Position numbers and translations under genes: made by a program. From Lewinellaceae bacterium (GTDB lineage: Bacteria; Bacteroidota; Bacteroidia; Chitinophagales; Saprospiraceae), in assembly GCA_020636195.1 (NCBI GenBank), contig JACJYH010000006.1, positions 124,001 to 188,000 of the forward strand: a DNA stretch of 64,000 nt. The letters run 5' to 3'. The notes beneath the pieces are model-generated. The model worked only from the letters and a program-made list of their open reading frames with translations. It was not told the origin of the DNA and did not search any database. Of the stretch, positions 33,944 through 43,871 are shown one piece after another (the first letter of the stretch is position 1; every line of letters starts with the position of its first letter).

Positions 33944-36900
33944 ATGAATGAAACAAGTTTAACACGTTTCTCAAGTCTATCAAGGGCATTTATGCTGTTG
34001 GTAGCACTCACATTAGGGATTTCATTGCAGACACAAGCCCAGACATCTTGTGCATGTAAGGGGTCTCTACAAGTTTCTTTGGATGATGCTTGTGAGGCGG
34101 TTATCACTGCTACACAAGTTTTAGCTGATGGTTCCACGTGTGGTGGAGCAGCCACTACGACTGTCGCCATTATGAAGACTCCCACAACAGATGTGGTAGC
34201 ATCTGGTGTTGGTCAAGCCGTCTTGACGGAAGGTCTTCTATATGTTGGTAAGACGTTATACGCAAAAGTCACTTCTGCACCAACAACAACCGGTGGACCA
34301 ACCAACTCATGCTGGTCAGTGATCAATATTGAGGATAAATTGAAGCCGAAGTTTGTGGAATGTCCTGTGACAAAAGTATTGACATGCCCAGTCATGGAAT
34401 ACTTCAAGCCTGAAGCAACTGACAACTGTGGACCTGCACAGGTATTTATGGTTGGAGAGGATATTTTAGTCAATAATTGTAATCTTCCTTTAGTATTTGC
34501 AGGACCTGATACACTCAAAAGAGTCATCAGAACTTTCAAAGCAAAGGATAAAGTTGGAAACATCTCTGATGAAGTTTGTGAAGTAACTATTTGGGTTGTT
34601 TCTCTCGAAAGAGATGAAATTGAAATACCTAAAGATGTTCAACTTTCGTGTGATGGAGATTATGCTCGCATTCCTGTTGGATTGCCATTTGCAGGTCACC
34701 CAAATCCTACTAATATAGGCAGTAAGAAAGGTACAGGCACACCTAGCATCGCTATTCCAAAATATGATGGATGGGCAGGAGCAAAATATGGTGCAGGTAC
34801 TTATGCAGTAGGAGAAGAAGAATTGACATTAACAGGTGGTACAATGAATACACTTCCTAACAGTAAAACACTAGGAGCGAAAATGTGTATGACTATGCCA
34901 TCAAGTGGTTACTTGACATTTGATTACGAAGCATCTATGGTGTCTGCTGCTGGTGGAACTGCCACTGCAGGTGCTAATTTTAATAATGATGAGCCAGGTT
35001 ATTCACTGAATGGTGTAGGCGTAAGTTTGGCATCAGGTCCATATAGTGAGCCTGTTGAAGGTGAGGAAGAAGTTTGTGTTGCCGAAGGAGATGTATTCTG
35101 TTTTCAGGTTTATACCATGAACAGAGCTAATTACACAGTTTTAAAACTTACAAACGTTAAAGTTCCTGTTCAACTTTATCCTAATCCAGACGCATTCTGT
35201 AATTTGTTCGTGTCTTTCAGTGATGTAAAATTCCCTGAAATCAAGTGCGTAACAAAGATTATGAGAACATGGCAAGTGATCGAGTGGTCTTGCGATTCTT
35301 CAGTTGAGACGTATAATCAATTGATTGAAATTTCTGATAAAGTGGGACCTGTGATGACTTGTCCAACCAAACTTGTGTACTCTACAAGCGGACACACATG
35401 TGGTGCAACCGTAGTACTTCCTACTGTACCTATGACAGATAATTGTAGTGCAAACCTTCACGCAACTGTGGAGTATCCAAATGGTTTCCTTGACACCAAC
35501 GGTGGTTTAGTGACTTTACCGGTAGGATGTCATACAGTTACTTATACAGGTTATGACAATTGTCACAATAGCAGCGTTTGTGAGTTTCAGGTTGTAGTAG
35601 AAGACAATACAGCCCCTGTTGCCGTTTGTACTCAATACACAGTAGTATCATTGACTCAAGATGCACAAGCATGGGTAAAAGCAACATCGTTTGATAATGG
35701 TAGTTATGATGAGTGTGAACTTGCAAAAATGCTTGTAAGGAGAATGAATCCTGCTCCATGCGCTCCATGTAAAACACCACAATTCCCTGGATTTACATTC
35801 TTAGGAGAATATGGTTCTACTCCTCACTATTATTATGTTTCTAGCCATAAAGCAAATCCGGAAGTTGCTGCAAAAACAGCTGCTGCAATGGGTGGTCATC
35901 TTGTGGTATTGAATACAGCTGCGGAAGATCAGTGGGTATATGAGAAAGTTTCCGCATGGAAGCTTGACGAAGATTATATCATAGGTTTAAGAGATATCAA
36001 ACAAAAAGGTGAATATGCATGGATCAATGGTGAGACTAGCACATACAGAAACTGGGAAGCAGGTAGCCCAAGAGATGTTCTTGATGGCCATAACTCATAT
36101 CCTTATGTTAGAGTTCAGAGTTTGAATAGTCACTGGTATGATTTCGGTTCAGAAGTTTGTGAGCAAGAGCAATACTTATATGTAGTTGAAATAACTGACC
36201 CATGTGGTTTCAGTGAATATGCAGGATTTTGTTGTAATGATGTGAATACTTCTCAAGTAGTAGTATTCAGAGTAATAGATAAATCCGGAAACTGGAATGA
36301 TTGTATGGTCAATGCCACTATTCAAGACAAATTGCCACCAACAATAGCATGTCCACCTAATATGACTGTGTCTTGTAATGACAACTTTGACTTGACAAAA
36401 TTGGCATCTTGGTTTGGATGGCCAACTGCATATGATAATTGTGAAATTCCTAGTATTGTTACCGATTCTACAAACACATTAAATCCATGTAGAATAGGTA
36501 CAATCACACGTAATTTTACAGCTACTGATAGAGGCGGACGTACTGCATCATGTACACAATGGATCAAAGTTACAGGCTTGAACCATGCATTTGAAATGAC
36601 TGAAGACAGATGGCCTTCAGACGTGACAGTCAAAGGTTGTGAAGATCCTAATGATCCTGCTTTCGATCCGGATAATACAGGCAGACCTGATCTGACAGCG
36701 GACAATATCTGTAGCTTGGTAGGTGCAGATTATGACGATCAAATATTCACATTCAATAATGGAACAGGAGAAGCTTGTTTCAAGATATTAAGACATTGGA
36801 CAGTGATTGACTGGTGTCAAGAATATATTGAAAATGGTGGAACACATTATAAAGAATGGACACATACACAGATCATCAAAGTATATGATCCGGTGAAACC

Positions 36901-38788
36901 TGTAATTACAAGCAGCTGTGCCCCTAAAGCTGTATGTACTTATGATGCACAGTGTGCAGATGGTTACATCGAACTTACAGCAACAGCAGAAGATGAATGT
37001 ACAACAACACTTAGATACAACTATAGAGTCGATCTTTACAGTGACGGCTCTTTCGATGCAGGTCTCTCAAAATCAGGTTTAAGTAATGTTGCAGATGCAA
37101 GTGGAAATTATCCGGTAGGAACACATAAAATAGAATGGTCTTTTGAAGATAGATGTGGTAATGTCACAAAATGTATTCAAGAATTTTCTATCGTCAATTG
37201 TAAAACTCCTACTCCTTACTGTATCAATGGTTTAGCAACCAGTTTGATGCCAATTGATACAGATAATGATGGTTCACCGGACGCTGGTATGATAGATATT
37301 TGGGCTAAAGATTTTGACAATGGAAGTTCACATCCTTGTGGATATCCTGTACTTCTTTCCTTTGCTCCAGTGACTTTGGATGCACAAGGTAAGCCGGTTG
37401 TTCAGGCAGGAAGAACTTTCACCTGTGCAGACTTAGGTAAAGTGCCTGTGGACATCTATGCTGCAGTCGTCACACCGATGGGCAATGTGGTACAAGACCA
37501 TTGTTCTACATTCATTTCAATTCAAGACAACTTTGATGCTTGTCCTGATTCAAATCAGAAACCTGCGAAAATTTCAGGTACAATAGAGACTCCTCTTAAC
37601 ATACCGGTGAATAATGTTTTCGTAGAATTGCTTGGTAGCGAGTTGACTGCAGAAACTGGATTGAATGGTCAGTATTCATTTGCAGATGTTGAATCTGGTT
37701 TGGATTATGTAGTCAAACCACAGAAAAATATCGATCCAAAGAATGGAGTTTCCACTATTGACTTGGTATATATGCAAAGACACATTTTGAATATTGAAAC
37801 CATCAAGGATCCATATAAGATCATTGCAGCAGATGTCAATAAAGATGGTCAGATTTCAGTACAAGACATTTCTGAATTACGTAAGTTGATTTTGGGTGTA
37901 CATGATAGCTTCCAAAATAATGAATCATGGTTGTTTGTGGATAAGGATTATACCTTCCAAGATCCTCAAAACGCCAATAAAGAAGCATATCAAACTGTGT
38001 ATAATATTTCAAATCTAAGTTCTGATATGACTATTGACTTCAAAGCGGTCAAAGTTGGAGATATCGATGGTAACGTGAATCCTGGAGCTGGTTCAGCTAT
38101 AGTAGAATCTCGTTCATCTAAGAATTTTGATTTGAATATCGACAATGTTTCCTACAGTGCGGGTCAGACATTTGATGTGCCTGTGTACGTACAAGATGCT
38201 TCAAGCATCAACGGATTCCAGTTTACTGTGAATTTTGATCATGATGCTTATGTGTTGACTTCTGTTCAGGGTGCTTTATCAGGTATGAATGATTCAAACT
38301 TCGGATTCAATCATTTATCTGAAGGTATTCTTACAGTAAGTTATAACAAAGATTTGCCGTTGCAATTGGTAGCAGGAGCTCCGGTAATGACATTGACATT
38401 TGCAGCTAAAACTGACGGTACATTGAATCAATCACTTTGGTTGGATTCATCTATTACTCCTTCTGAAGCATATGATGCTGATAATAGTCTTATGGAAGTT
38501 AACCTCAGGGTCAATAATGCAAATAATGATGTGGTATTGTATCAAAACGTTCCTAACCCATTCAAAGCACTTACCAATATAGGCTTTGAACTTCCATCAT
38601 CAATGGATGCTTCATTGACCTTTACTGATATTGCCGGAAGAACTTTGAAGGTGATCAACAGGAAGTTCAACAAAGGATACAATGTCGTAGAAATTAACAA
38701 AAATGAGTTGAATGCTCAAGGTGTAATCATTTACACATTGAAAGCTGGTGATTTCACTGCAACTCGTAAAATGGTTGTCATAGAATAA
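33944..38788 (+). CDS. Large T9SS-secreted surface protein with C-type lectin, dockerin and cohesin-like modules
   Basis: The 1614-residue product has a signal peptide (LLVALTLGISLQTQAQ), Cys-rich HYR-like repeats (e.g. PPTIACPPNMTVSCND near 795), a C-type lectin domain (about 620-752, ending QEQYLYVVEI), a SdrD-B-like domain (about 1205-1265), a dockerin-like segment with Ca-loop DVNKDGQISVQDI (about 1265-1322), a cohesin-like domain (about 1392-1519), and a type A C-terminal sorting domain (about 1529-1614, YQNVPNPF ... TRKMVVIE). It is exported by the type IX system and probably attached to or released from the cell surface as an adhesin. I chose ATG 33944 over a TTG at 33935. Confidence 0.88.
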   Translation: MNETSLTRFSSLSRAFMLLVALTLGISLQTQAQTSCACKGSLQVSLDDACEAVITATQVLADGSTCGGAATTTVAIMKTPTTDVVASGVGQAVLTEGLLYVGKTLYAKVTSAPTTTGGPTNSCWSVINIEDKLKPKFVECPVTKVLTCPVMEYFKPEATDNCGPAQVFMVGEDILVNNCNLPLVFAGPDTLKRVIRTFKAKDKVGNISDEVCEVTIWVVSLERDEIEIPKDVQLSCDGDYARIPVGLPFAGHPNPTNIGSKKGTGTPSIAIPKYDGWAGAKYGAGTYAVGEEELTLTGGTMNTLPNSKTLGAKMCMTMPSSGYLTFDYEASMVSAAGGTATAGANFNNDEPGYSLNGVGVSLASGPYSEPVEGEEEVCVAEGDVFCFQVYTMNRANYTVLKLTNVKVPVQLYPNPDAFCNLFVSFSDVKFPEIKCVTKIMRTWQVIEWSCDSSVETYNQLIEISDKVGPVMTCPTKLVYSTSGHTCGATVVLPTVPMTDNCSANLHATVEYPNGFLDTNGGLVTLPVGCHTVTYTGYDNCHNSSVCEFQVVVEDNTAPVAVCTQYTVVSLTQDAQAWVKATSFDNGSYDECELAKMLVRRMNPAPCAPCKTPQFPGFTFLGEYGSTPHYYYVSSHKANPEVAAKTAAAMGGHLVVLNTAAEDQWVYEKVSAWKLDEDYIIGLRDIKQKGEYAWINGETSTYRNWEAGSPRDVLDGHNSYPYVRVQSLNSHWYDFGSEVCEQEQYLYVVEITDPCGFSEYAGFCCNDVNTSQVVVFRVIDKSGNWNDCMVNATIQDKLPPTIACPPNMTVSCNDNFDLTKLASWFGWPTAYDNCEIPSIVTDSTNTLNPCRIGTITRNFTATDRGGRTASCTQWIKVTGLNHAFEMTEDRWPSDVTVKGCEDPNDPAFDPDNTGRPDLTADNICSLVGADYDDQIFTFNNGTGEACFKILRHWTVIDWCQEYIENGGTHYKEWTHTQIIKVYDPVKPVITSSCAPKAVCTYDAQCADGYIELTATAEDECTTTLRYNYRVDLYSDGSFDAGLSKSGLSNVADASGNYPVGTHKIEWSFEDRCGNVTKCIQEFSIVNCKTPTPYCINGLATSLMPIDTDNDGSPDAGMIDIWAKDFDNGSSHPCGYPVLLSFAPVTLDAQGKPVVQAGRTFTCADLGKVPVDIYAAVVTPMGNVVQDHCSTFISIQDNFDACPDSNQKPAKISGTIETPLNIPVNNVFVELLGSELTAETGLNGQYSFADVESGLDYVVKPQKNIDPKNGVSTIDLVYMQRHILNIETIKDPYKIIAADVNKDGQISVQDISELRKLILGVHDSFQNNESWLFVDKDYTFQDPQNANKEAYQTVYNISNLSSDMTIDFKAVKVGDIDGNVNPGAGSAIVESRSSKNFDLNIDNVSYSAGQTFDVPVYVQDASSINGFQFTVNFDHDAYVLTSVQGALSGMNDSNFGFNHLSEGILTVSYNKDLPLQLVAGAPVMTLTFAAKTDGTLNQSLWLDSSITPSEAYDADNSLMEVNLRVNNANNDVVLYQNVPNPFKALTNIGFELPSSMDASLTFTDIAGRTLKVINRKFNKGYNVVEINKNELNAQGVIIYTLKAGDFTATRKMVVIE

Positions 38789-38822
38789 TATTTCTATAAA
38801 GAGTTTACTGTTTTTGGGATGG

Positions 38823-38858
38823 GACCCCTCTTCGAAACGTCGAAGGGGGTCTTTTTTT
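38823..38858 (+). terminator. Strong terminator after the T9SS gene
   Basis: GACCCCtCTTCGA and TCGAAGgGGGTC form a stem with a T-run of eight. It separates this gene from thyA. Confidence 0.85.
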
Positions 38859-38890
38859 ATATATTAGATTTTATACTGATATTTTTTCAT

Positions 38891-38898
38891 TATGTTTG
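38891..38898 (+). promoter_or_regulatory. Candidate -7 promoter element for thyA
   Basis: TATGTTTG fits TAnnTTTG and lies 23 bases before the thyA ATG at 38922. Confidence 0.5.
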
Positions 38899-38921
38899 CA
38901 TTTGAATGAAATTTATCGTCA

Positions 38922-39716
38922 ATGAAGCCTTATTTAGATTTACTGGACCATATTTTAACCAATGGGATAAATAAAAGTGATCGCACAGGTACGGGTACAC
39001 GAAGTGTTTTTGGGTATCAAATGCGATTTGACCTAAGTCAAGGTTTTCCTATGTTGACCACAAAAAAACTGCACTTAAAATCCATTATTTATGAATTATT
39101 GTGGTTTCTGAAGGGAGACACCAACACAAAATATCTCAATGATCATGGTGTCAGAATTTGGGATGAATGGGCAGATGAAAAAGGCGATTTGGGCCCTGTA
39201 TATGGAAAACAATGGAGAAGCTGGGAAACTCCGGATGGCAAAGTGATGGATCAAATCTCTGATCTCATCCACACTTTGAAAACTAATCCATCTTCTCGTA
39301 GGATGATTGTAAACGCTTGGAATGTTGGAGAATTAAACAAAATGGCCCTAACTCCATGTCATGCCTTATTTCAGTTTTATGTGGCAAATGGAAGATTGTC
39401 ATGCCAACTGTACCAAAGATCTGCAGATACCTTTCTTGGCGTACCATTTAATATTGCATCATACGCACTGCTTACATTGATGGTTGCACAAGTCACAGGA
39501 TTTGAACCCGGTGAGTTTATTCATACTTTTGGTGATGTACATCTATACAATAACCATTTTGAGCAAGCAAAACTCCAGTTGACCAGAAGTCCAAGAGCTT
39601 TACCAAAGATGGTTTTAAACCCTGAGGTTACATCAATTTTTGACTTTGAATTTGATGATTTTACGTTAATGGATTACGATCCACACCCGCACATCAAAGC
39701 TGCAGTTTCTGTATAA
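38922..39716 (+). CDS. thyA: Thymidylate synthase
   Basis: The enzyme methylates dUMP to dTMP using methylenetetrahydrofolate. The 264-residue product has the length and motifs of ThyA: RTGTGTRSVFG, the catalytic Cys146 in TPCHALFQFYV, QRSADTFLGVPFNIASYA and the C-terminal IKAAVSV. This is the classical, not the flavin-dependent ThyX, form. No dihydrofolate reductase gene adjoins it. Confidence 0.96.
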   Translation: MKPYLDLLDHILTNGINKSDRTGTGTRSVFGYQMRFDLSQGFPMLTTKKLHLKSIIYELLWFLKGDTNTKYLNDHGVRIWDEWADEKGDLGPVYGKQWRSWETPDGKVMDQISDLIHTLKTNPSSRRMIVNAWNVGELNKMALTPCHALFQFYVANGRLSCQLYQRSADTFLGVPFNIASYALLTLMVAQVTGFEPGEFIHTFGDVHLYNNHFEQAKLQLTRSPRALPKMVLNPEVTSIFDFEFDDFTLMDYDPHPHIKAAVSV

Positions 39717-39726
39717 GTTTCTGCTT

Positions 39727-40557
39727 TTATTCAGTCTTCAATAACTCAATTTTGGCCATTACTCCAAGATGATCCGATAAATACCTTCCATTCCTTCTCT
39801 TATCGGTCAAATGGGTATATTGTTTGAATTTTATCTTTTCTCCAAATATATAATCTATTCTAGGCATGTTTTTTAGCCTTCCGAAATCATTAAAAGTACC
39901 TTTTGCTCCCTTTATTTTTTTTGGTAAATTATCTTTATACGCATCTATTAGCATTTGAATAGGCTTATCATCAGGAGTTGCATTGAGGTCACCGATGAAA
40001 AGATGAGGCAAATTTCCTATATTGAGACTATTTATATTTTGGAGGATCAGCTTGACAGATTCGATGCGTGCTTTTTGACCCATGTGATCCAAGTGAGTGT
40101 TGAATATCCACAGTTGACGCCCATTTTTAGAAATTTTCAATTTGGCATAAGTACATATCCTAGGATAGGCGGCATCCCATCCTTTTGATGGTTGGGTAGG
40201 TATCTCAGAAAGCCAAAATGTACCTGACTCCAAGATTTTAAAAAATGTTGTGTCGATGAGTATGGCAGAAAATTCACCTTTTTGCTGTCCATCTCTACCT
40301 TCACCTACAGAAACATAATGAACCAAGGAAGAATCCATATACTGCAGTTGATGCAATAGTGCTTCTTGTAAACCAATGATTTTTGGATCTTTATTTTTAA
40401 AAAACTGAACGATTTCTTTTTTCCTTAGATGCCAATTATCCAAAGAGTCGCTCTTTACATCTAATCTAATATTCAAAGTCATAGTCTTGAATACTTGGCC
40501 ATTGGATACACTCCAAGAGAGGATCACTGATATAAAAACTAGGAAAAAAAATCTCAT
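39727..40557 (-). CDS. Exported endonuclease/exonuclease/phosphatase family protein
   Basis: The 276-residue product has a signal peptide (FLVFISVILSWSVSNGQ) and then a complete EEP domain: TMTLNIRLD, KIIGLQEALL (catalytic Glu), NTHLDHMG, LFIGDLNATPDD (Asp/Asn pair) and YLSDHLGVMAKI. It is smaller than the lipoprotein EEP at 24300-25520 and is about the size of the classic secreted nuclease/phosphodiesterase branch. The gene is transcribed toward thyA; the stop codons are 10 bases apart. Confidence 0.85.
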   Translation of the reverse strand: MRFFFLVFISVILSWSVSNGQVFKTMTLNIRLDVKSDSLDNWHLRKKEIVQFFKNKDPKIIGLQEALLHQLQYMDSSLVHYVSVGEGRDGQQKGEFSAILIDTTFFKILESGTFWLSEIPTQPSKGWDAAYPRICTYAKLKISKNGRQLWIFNTHLDHMGQKARIESVKLILQNINSLNIGNLPHLFIGDLNATPDDKPIQMLIDAYKDNLPKKIKGAKGTFNDFGRLKNMPRIDYIFGEKIKFKQYTHLTDKRRNGRYLSDHLGVMAKIELLKTE

Positions 40558-40656
40558 AATTCAAACGGTAAATTTCTTATGCAAAGCTAGATTTGTTTGA
40601 CGATTTTTACACAGTTTTAAATTGGAAAATTGTTAGATTGTTACCTTTTTCAGTGA

Positions 40657-42771
40657 TTATGCAAAAATGTGATAGGTGATTAAAGCACCAAAATATGCCA
40701 TTGCGCCCATCGTAATGAATTGAATCATGGGCCATTTCCATGTTCCGGTTTCCTTGCGAACTATGGCTAATGTGCTCATACATTGTAGTGCAAAAACATA
40801 AAAAATCAACAATGACAAAGCAGTTGCTGTATCATATCTACGGCTACCATCAGGTTTCAATTCAGCTGACATTTTTTGACGGAGCGTTTGCTCTGCGTTT
40901 TCTGCGCCAAGACTATATAAGGTTGCCATAGTACCGACAAACACCTCCCGAGCAGCGAATGAAGTCAGAAGGGCAATCCCTATTTTCCAATCAAAACCTA
41001 AAGGCGAAATAGCCGGTTCAATCCATTTTCCGGCATGACCGATGTAGGAAGACTCTAGCAGCTTGGATTTTTCAAGTTGGAGTGCATCTTCCTCATTCAT
41101 TTCTTTTTGTAGAGCTTCAGTTTTGGCACTTTCTTTGGCGCGGAGCATGCTATTTTTTGGCCCGTAACTTGCTGCAATCCACAAAAATATTGAAATGACC
41201 ATAATGATTTTTCCGGCACCAGTGATGAAGGACTTTACTTTTTGAACTACAGTTGTAAAAATGTTTTTTAAGAGAGGTTGCTTATATTCCGGTAATTCCA
41301 TTAATAAATAAGAATGCCCTTCAGACTTGATCAATAATTTGGAAACGTACGCCAGTAACAAAACTCCTAAAATTCCGAGTAAATACAGTGCTGAAAATAC
41401 CAATCCTTGTGCATTGAATCCCCAATACTTGACGGAAGAAGGAACGACAAATCCGACCAATACTGCATACACAGGCAGTCTGGCAGAACAACTGATCAAT
41501 GGACTTGCCAAAATGGTGATCAATCTCTCTTTTGGATTGCTGATGGTGCGGGTGGACATGATGGCAGGAATCGCACATGCTCCGCTAGAAATCAATGATA
41601 TTATGCTTCTCCCATTCATCCCGAACTTCTGCATCAGCCCATCAAACATGAATACAACTCTACTCATGTACCCAAGCTCTTCTAAAACTGCAATGAGGAA
41701 AAATAATATCGCAATTTGTGGTATGAATACTAAAACTCCACTTAATCCTGAAAGAATTCCATTTACAATTAAATCTCCGACCCAATTATTAGGTAGTATC
41801 GTGCCTATGAATTCGGCAGAAAATGCGAACCCTTTTTCTATCAGCTCCATGGGAATCGTAGCCCATGCAAAAACAGCTTGAAATACCAAAAACATAATTG
41901 CGAAAAAAATCACAGGACCGAAAAACCTATGGGTGATTACTCTATCTATTTGATCTGTTAAATTCTCGGAAATCTTACTTGGAGAAACGGCAGATTTAAG
42001 AACTGGAAGGAAGCCATTATACCTTTCCATCGTTTCGTGCACTTGAAATTGTAGGTCCGAGAATCCACATTGTTTTGCCGCTGATTCTAAATCTAAGAAT
42101 TGTTTGTCTGAAACATGGGTAAGCCATTTGTAATGGTGCGCTATAAGTTTCTTAAAATACGGACTTATATTTCCAAAACTATCCATTTTTCCAACAATGC
42201 ATTCTTCTTCAGTCGAAAGCGAATACAGTGAAGAGTGATCATGTTGTGGAACATCTGACAGGGATTGGTTGATTTGATTTTGCAATGCTTCGATTCCATA
42301 ATGCAGCCTTGTAGAAATCTGAAGAGTCGGACAATTCAGGTATGATTGAATTTGTGCAGTATTGATTTGAATTCCCCTTTCTGCAGCAATATCGGACATA
42401 TTCAGTGCCACGATAGTATTAAAACCCATGTCCACGATCTGGGTGACCAATAAAAAATGACGTTCTATTTGAGTGATATCCAGTACGTATATGACCAAAT
42501 CGGGATGCAAATGATGATGTACATTTGTCAATATTTCTATAGGAATCTTCTCATCGGCAGCGTTTGGATAAACGGAATAGATGCCGGGAAGGTCAATGAT
42601 ATGGAAGGCATTTCCATCCCATTCGGCTGTGCCTTTCTTCACATCCACTGTCACACCTGGTAGGTTGGCAACATTTTGTCTTAGTCCCGTTAGAATATTA
42701 AAGAGAGAAGATTTTCCTGAATTTGGGTTCCCTATTATGGCAATTTTGGGCCACGAATCAAAGGCTTTCAT
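40657..42771 (-). CDS. feoB: Ferrous iron transporter B
   Basis: FeoB imports Fe(II) across the inner membrane. The 704-residue product has an N-terminal G domain with P-loop GNPNSGKSSLFN (14-25; Ser-Ser where many have Thr-Thr), G3 DLPG, G4 NMSD, a GDI-like helical part, and a polytopic C-terminal domain with the Gate motifs (GLSGVLVFIPQIAILFF, SSGACAIPAIMSTRT, LISCSARLPVYAVL). It overlaps feoA by four bases, so the pair is one operon, feoA first. Confidence 0.95.
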   Translation of the reverse strand: MKAFDSWPKIAIIGNPNSGKSSLFNILTGLRQNVANLPGVTVDVKKGTAEWDGNAFHIIDLPGIYSVYPNAADEKIPIEILTNVHHHLHPDLVIYVLDITQIERHFLLVTQIVDMGFNTIVALNMSDIAAERGIQINTAQIQSYLNCPTLQISTRLHYGIEALQNQINQSLSDVPQHDHSSLYSLSTEEECIVGKMDSFGNISPYFKKLIAHHYKWLTHVSDKQFLDLESAAKQCGFSDLQFQVHETMERYNGFLPVLKSAVSPSKISENLTDQIDRVITHRFFGPVIFFAIMFLVFQAVFAWATIPMELIEKGFAFSAEFIGTILPNNWVGDLIVNGILSGLSGVLVFIPQIAILFFLIAVLEELGYMSRVVFMFDGLMQKFGMNGRSIISLISSGACAIPAIMSTRTISNPKERLITILASPLISCSARLPVYAVLVGFVVPSSVKYWGFNAQGLVFSALYLLGILGVLLLAYVSKLLIKSEGHSYLLMELPEYKQPLLKNIFTTVVQKVKSFITGAGKIIMVISIFLWIAASYGPKNSMLRAKESAKTEALQKEMNEEDALQLEKSKLLESSYIGHAGKWIEPAISPLGFDWKIGIALLTSFAAREVFVGTMATLYSLGAENAEQTLRQKMSAELKPDGSRRYDTATALSLLIFYVFALQCMSTLAIVRKETGTWKWPMIQFITMGAMAYFGALITYHIFA

Positions 42772-42992
42772 TTGTCTGCAATTTTGATGGCTGCAGCTTC
42801 AGATTTACGAATAGCTAAATGTAAGTTGCCCATTTTGACGTAGTACGCATCTCCGAAAGGTGAAGGACGCACCATGCTTACTTTGGTTCTTGGTAAGAGT
42901 CCAAGACTCAAAAGTTTGCAAGTAAAAATACTCAAATCAATTTCTTCAATAAAAGCTGATTCTCCAGGGAGAAGTTCACCTAATGTCTTCAC
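42768..42992 (-). CDS. feoA: Ferrous iron transport protein A
   Basis: This 74-residue SH3-like protein is the cytoplasmic partner of FeoB. The FeoA pattern is clear: LGELLPGESAFIEEI, LLSLGLLPRTKVSMVR, GDAYYVKMGNLHLAIRKSEA. The promoter with an inverted repeat lies 50 bases upstream. Confidence 0.92.
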   Translation of the reverse strand: MKTLGELLPGESAFIEEIDLSIFTCKLLSLGLLPRTKVSMVRPSPFGDAYYVKMGNLHLAIRKSEAAAIKIADK

Positions 42993-43006
42993 GGGGTTTG
43001 AGATTA

Positions 43007-43052
43007 ATTACCTTTAATGTTATTTAGACTAATTATAAATTACAAAGGTAAT
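43007..43052 (-). promoter_or_regulatory. feoAB promoter with inverted repeats
   Basis: The -7 element TACCTTTG (minus strand, 43043-43050) is covered by ATTACCTTT/AAAGGTAAT, a perfect 9-base inverted repeat (43007-43015 and 43044-43052). Between the two arms lies the palindrome TTAGACTAA (43024-43032), near the expected start of transcription. These could be a DtxR/MntR- or Fur-type operator; that is inference from position ahead of iron transport genes. Confidence 0.45.
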
Positions 43053-43093
43053 GATTTTGGAATAATTGCACAAAAGATGGAAATAAAATGTGG

Positions 43094-43705
43094 TTATCCC
43101 ATCTCAGCTACGACCTCTTGAACTTCAGGTACCATTCGTTTTAGCATGCCTTCTATGCCCGCCTTCAGCGTTACTGTTGATGATGGACATCCACTGCATG
43201 AACCTTGCATGATGACGGAAACTATTCCATCCTTGTAGGATTTAAACTCTATATTTCCACCATCCATTTCAACTCCCGGTTTCACATAAGTATCTATAAG
43301 TTCTTTTATTTTAATGGCAATTTCACCATCTTCACCTTCATACATTTTTGCTGTGTTTGCAGATTCTATTTCTCGTAGGGCTTCTTCAAACCCTTCAGAA
43401 ATGATGACGCCTTCATCCGTCACATAAGATTTTATAGAATTTTTTAATGGAAGCATGATGTCATCCCAGCTATAGTTAAATTCCTTGGTGACAGTTACAA
43501 AATTATTACAAATATACACTCCTTTGACATAAGGAAATTGATGAAATAGCGCTGCTGCCAATGGTGACCATTGCTTTGCCATTTCTTCATCTTTGAAGTC
43601 TGCGGTGCCTCTATATAACATCTTGTTGGTCACAAACTTCAATGTTTCAGGATTTGGCGTTTGCTCCGTGTATAACATTATGGGTGTTTTGACGAGTTGG
43701 TCCAT
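43094..43705 (-). CDS. NifU/Nfu-type Fe-S scaffold or carrier protein
   Basis: The 203-residue product has a Nfu N-terminal domain (about 10-100, YTEQTPNPETLKFVTNKML) and a NifU C-terminal domain (about 120-203) with the cluster-binding CSGC (Cys170 and Cys173). This Nfu/NfuA-like layout carries 4Fe-4S clusters to client enzymes. It sits upstream of the feoAB operon, in the same direction, which suits an iron-metabolism neighbourhood. Confidence 0.9.
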   Translation of the reverse strand: MDQLVKTPIMLYTEQTPNPETLKFVTNKMLYRGTADFKDEEMAKQWSPLAAALFHQFPYVKGVYICNNFVTVTKEFNYSWDDIMLPLKNSIKSYVTDEGVIISEGFEEALREIESANTAKMYEGEDGEIAIKIKELIDTYVKPGVEMDGGNIEFKSYKDGIVSVIMQGSCSGCPSSTVTLKAGIEGMLKRMVPEVQEVVAEMG

Positions 43706-43871
43706 GATCTAATTTTTAATGAAATAGAACAACGTAATTTGTATTGGGTTCAAAGTGTATATGTATTTGTCTTTACTAAGGAAAGTAAAAATGTTATTGT
43801 TTGATTAAAATTTTAATTCAAATAATTTAATTTTGTGCTTTGCCGTTGGTTAACTAAATCACGACTTTAGT

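Noticed and set aside
41327..41881. 184-codon frame on the plus strand opposite feoB
   Set aside because: It lies wholly within feoB on the other strand, has low-complexity composition and no family features; feoB is beyond doubt.
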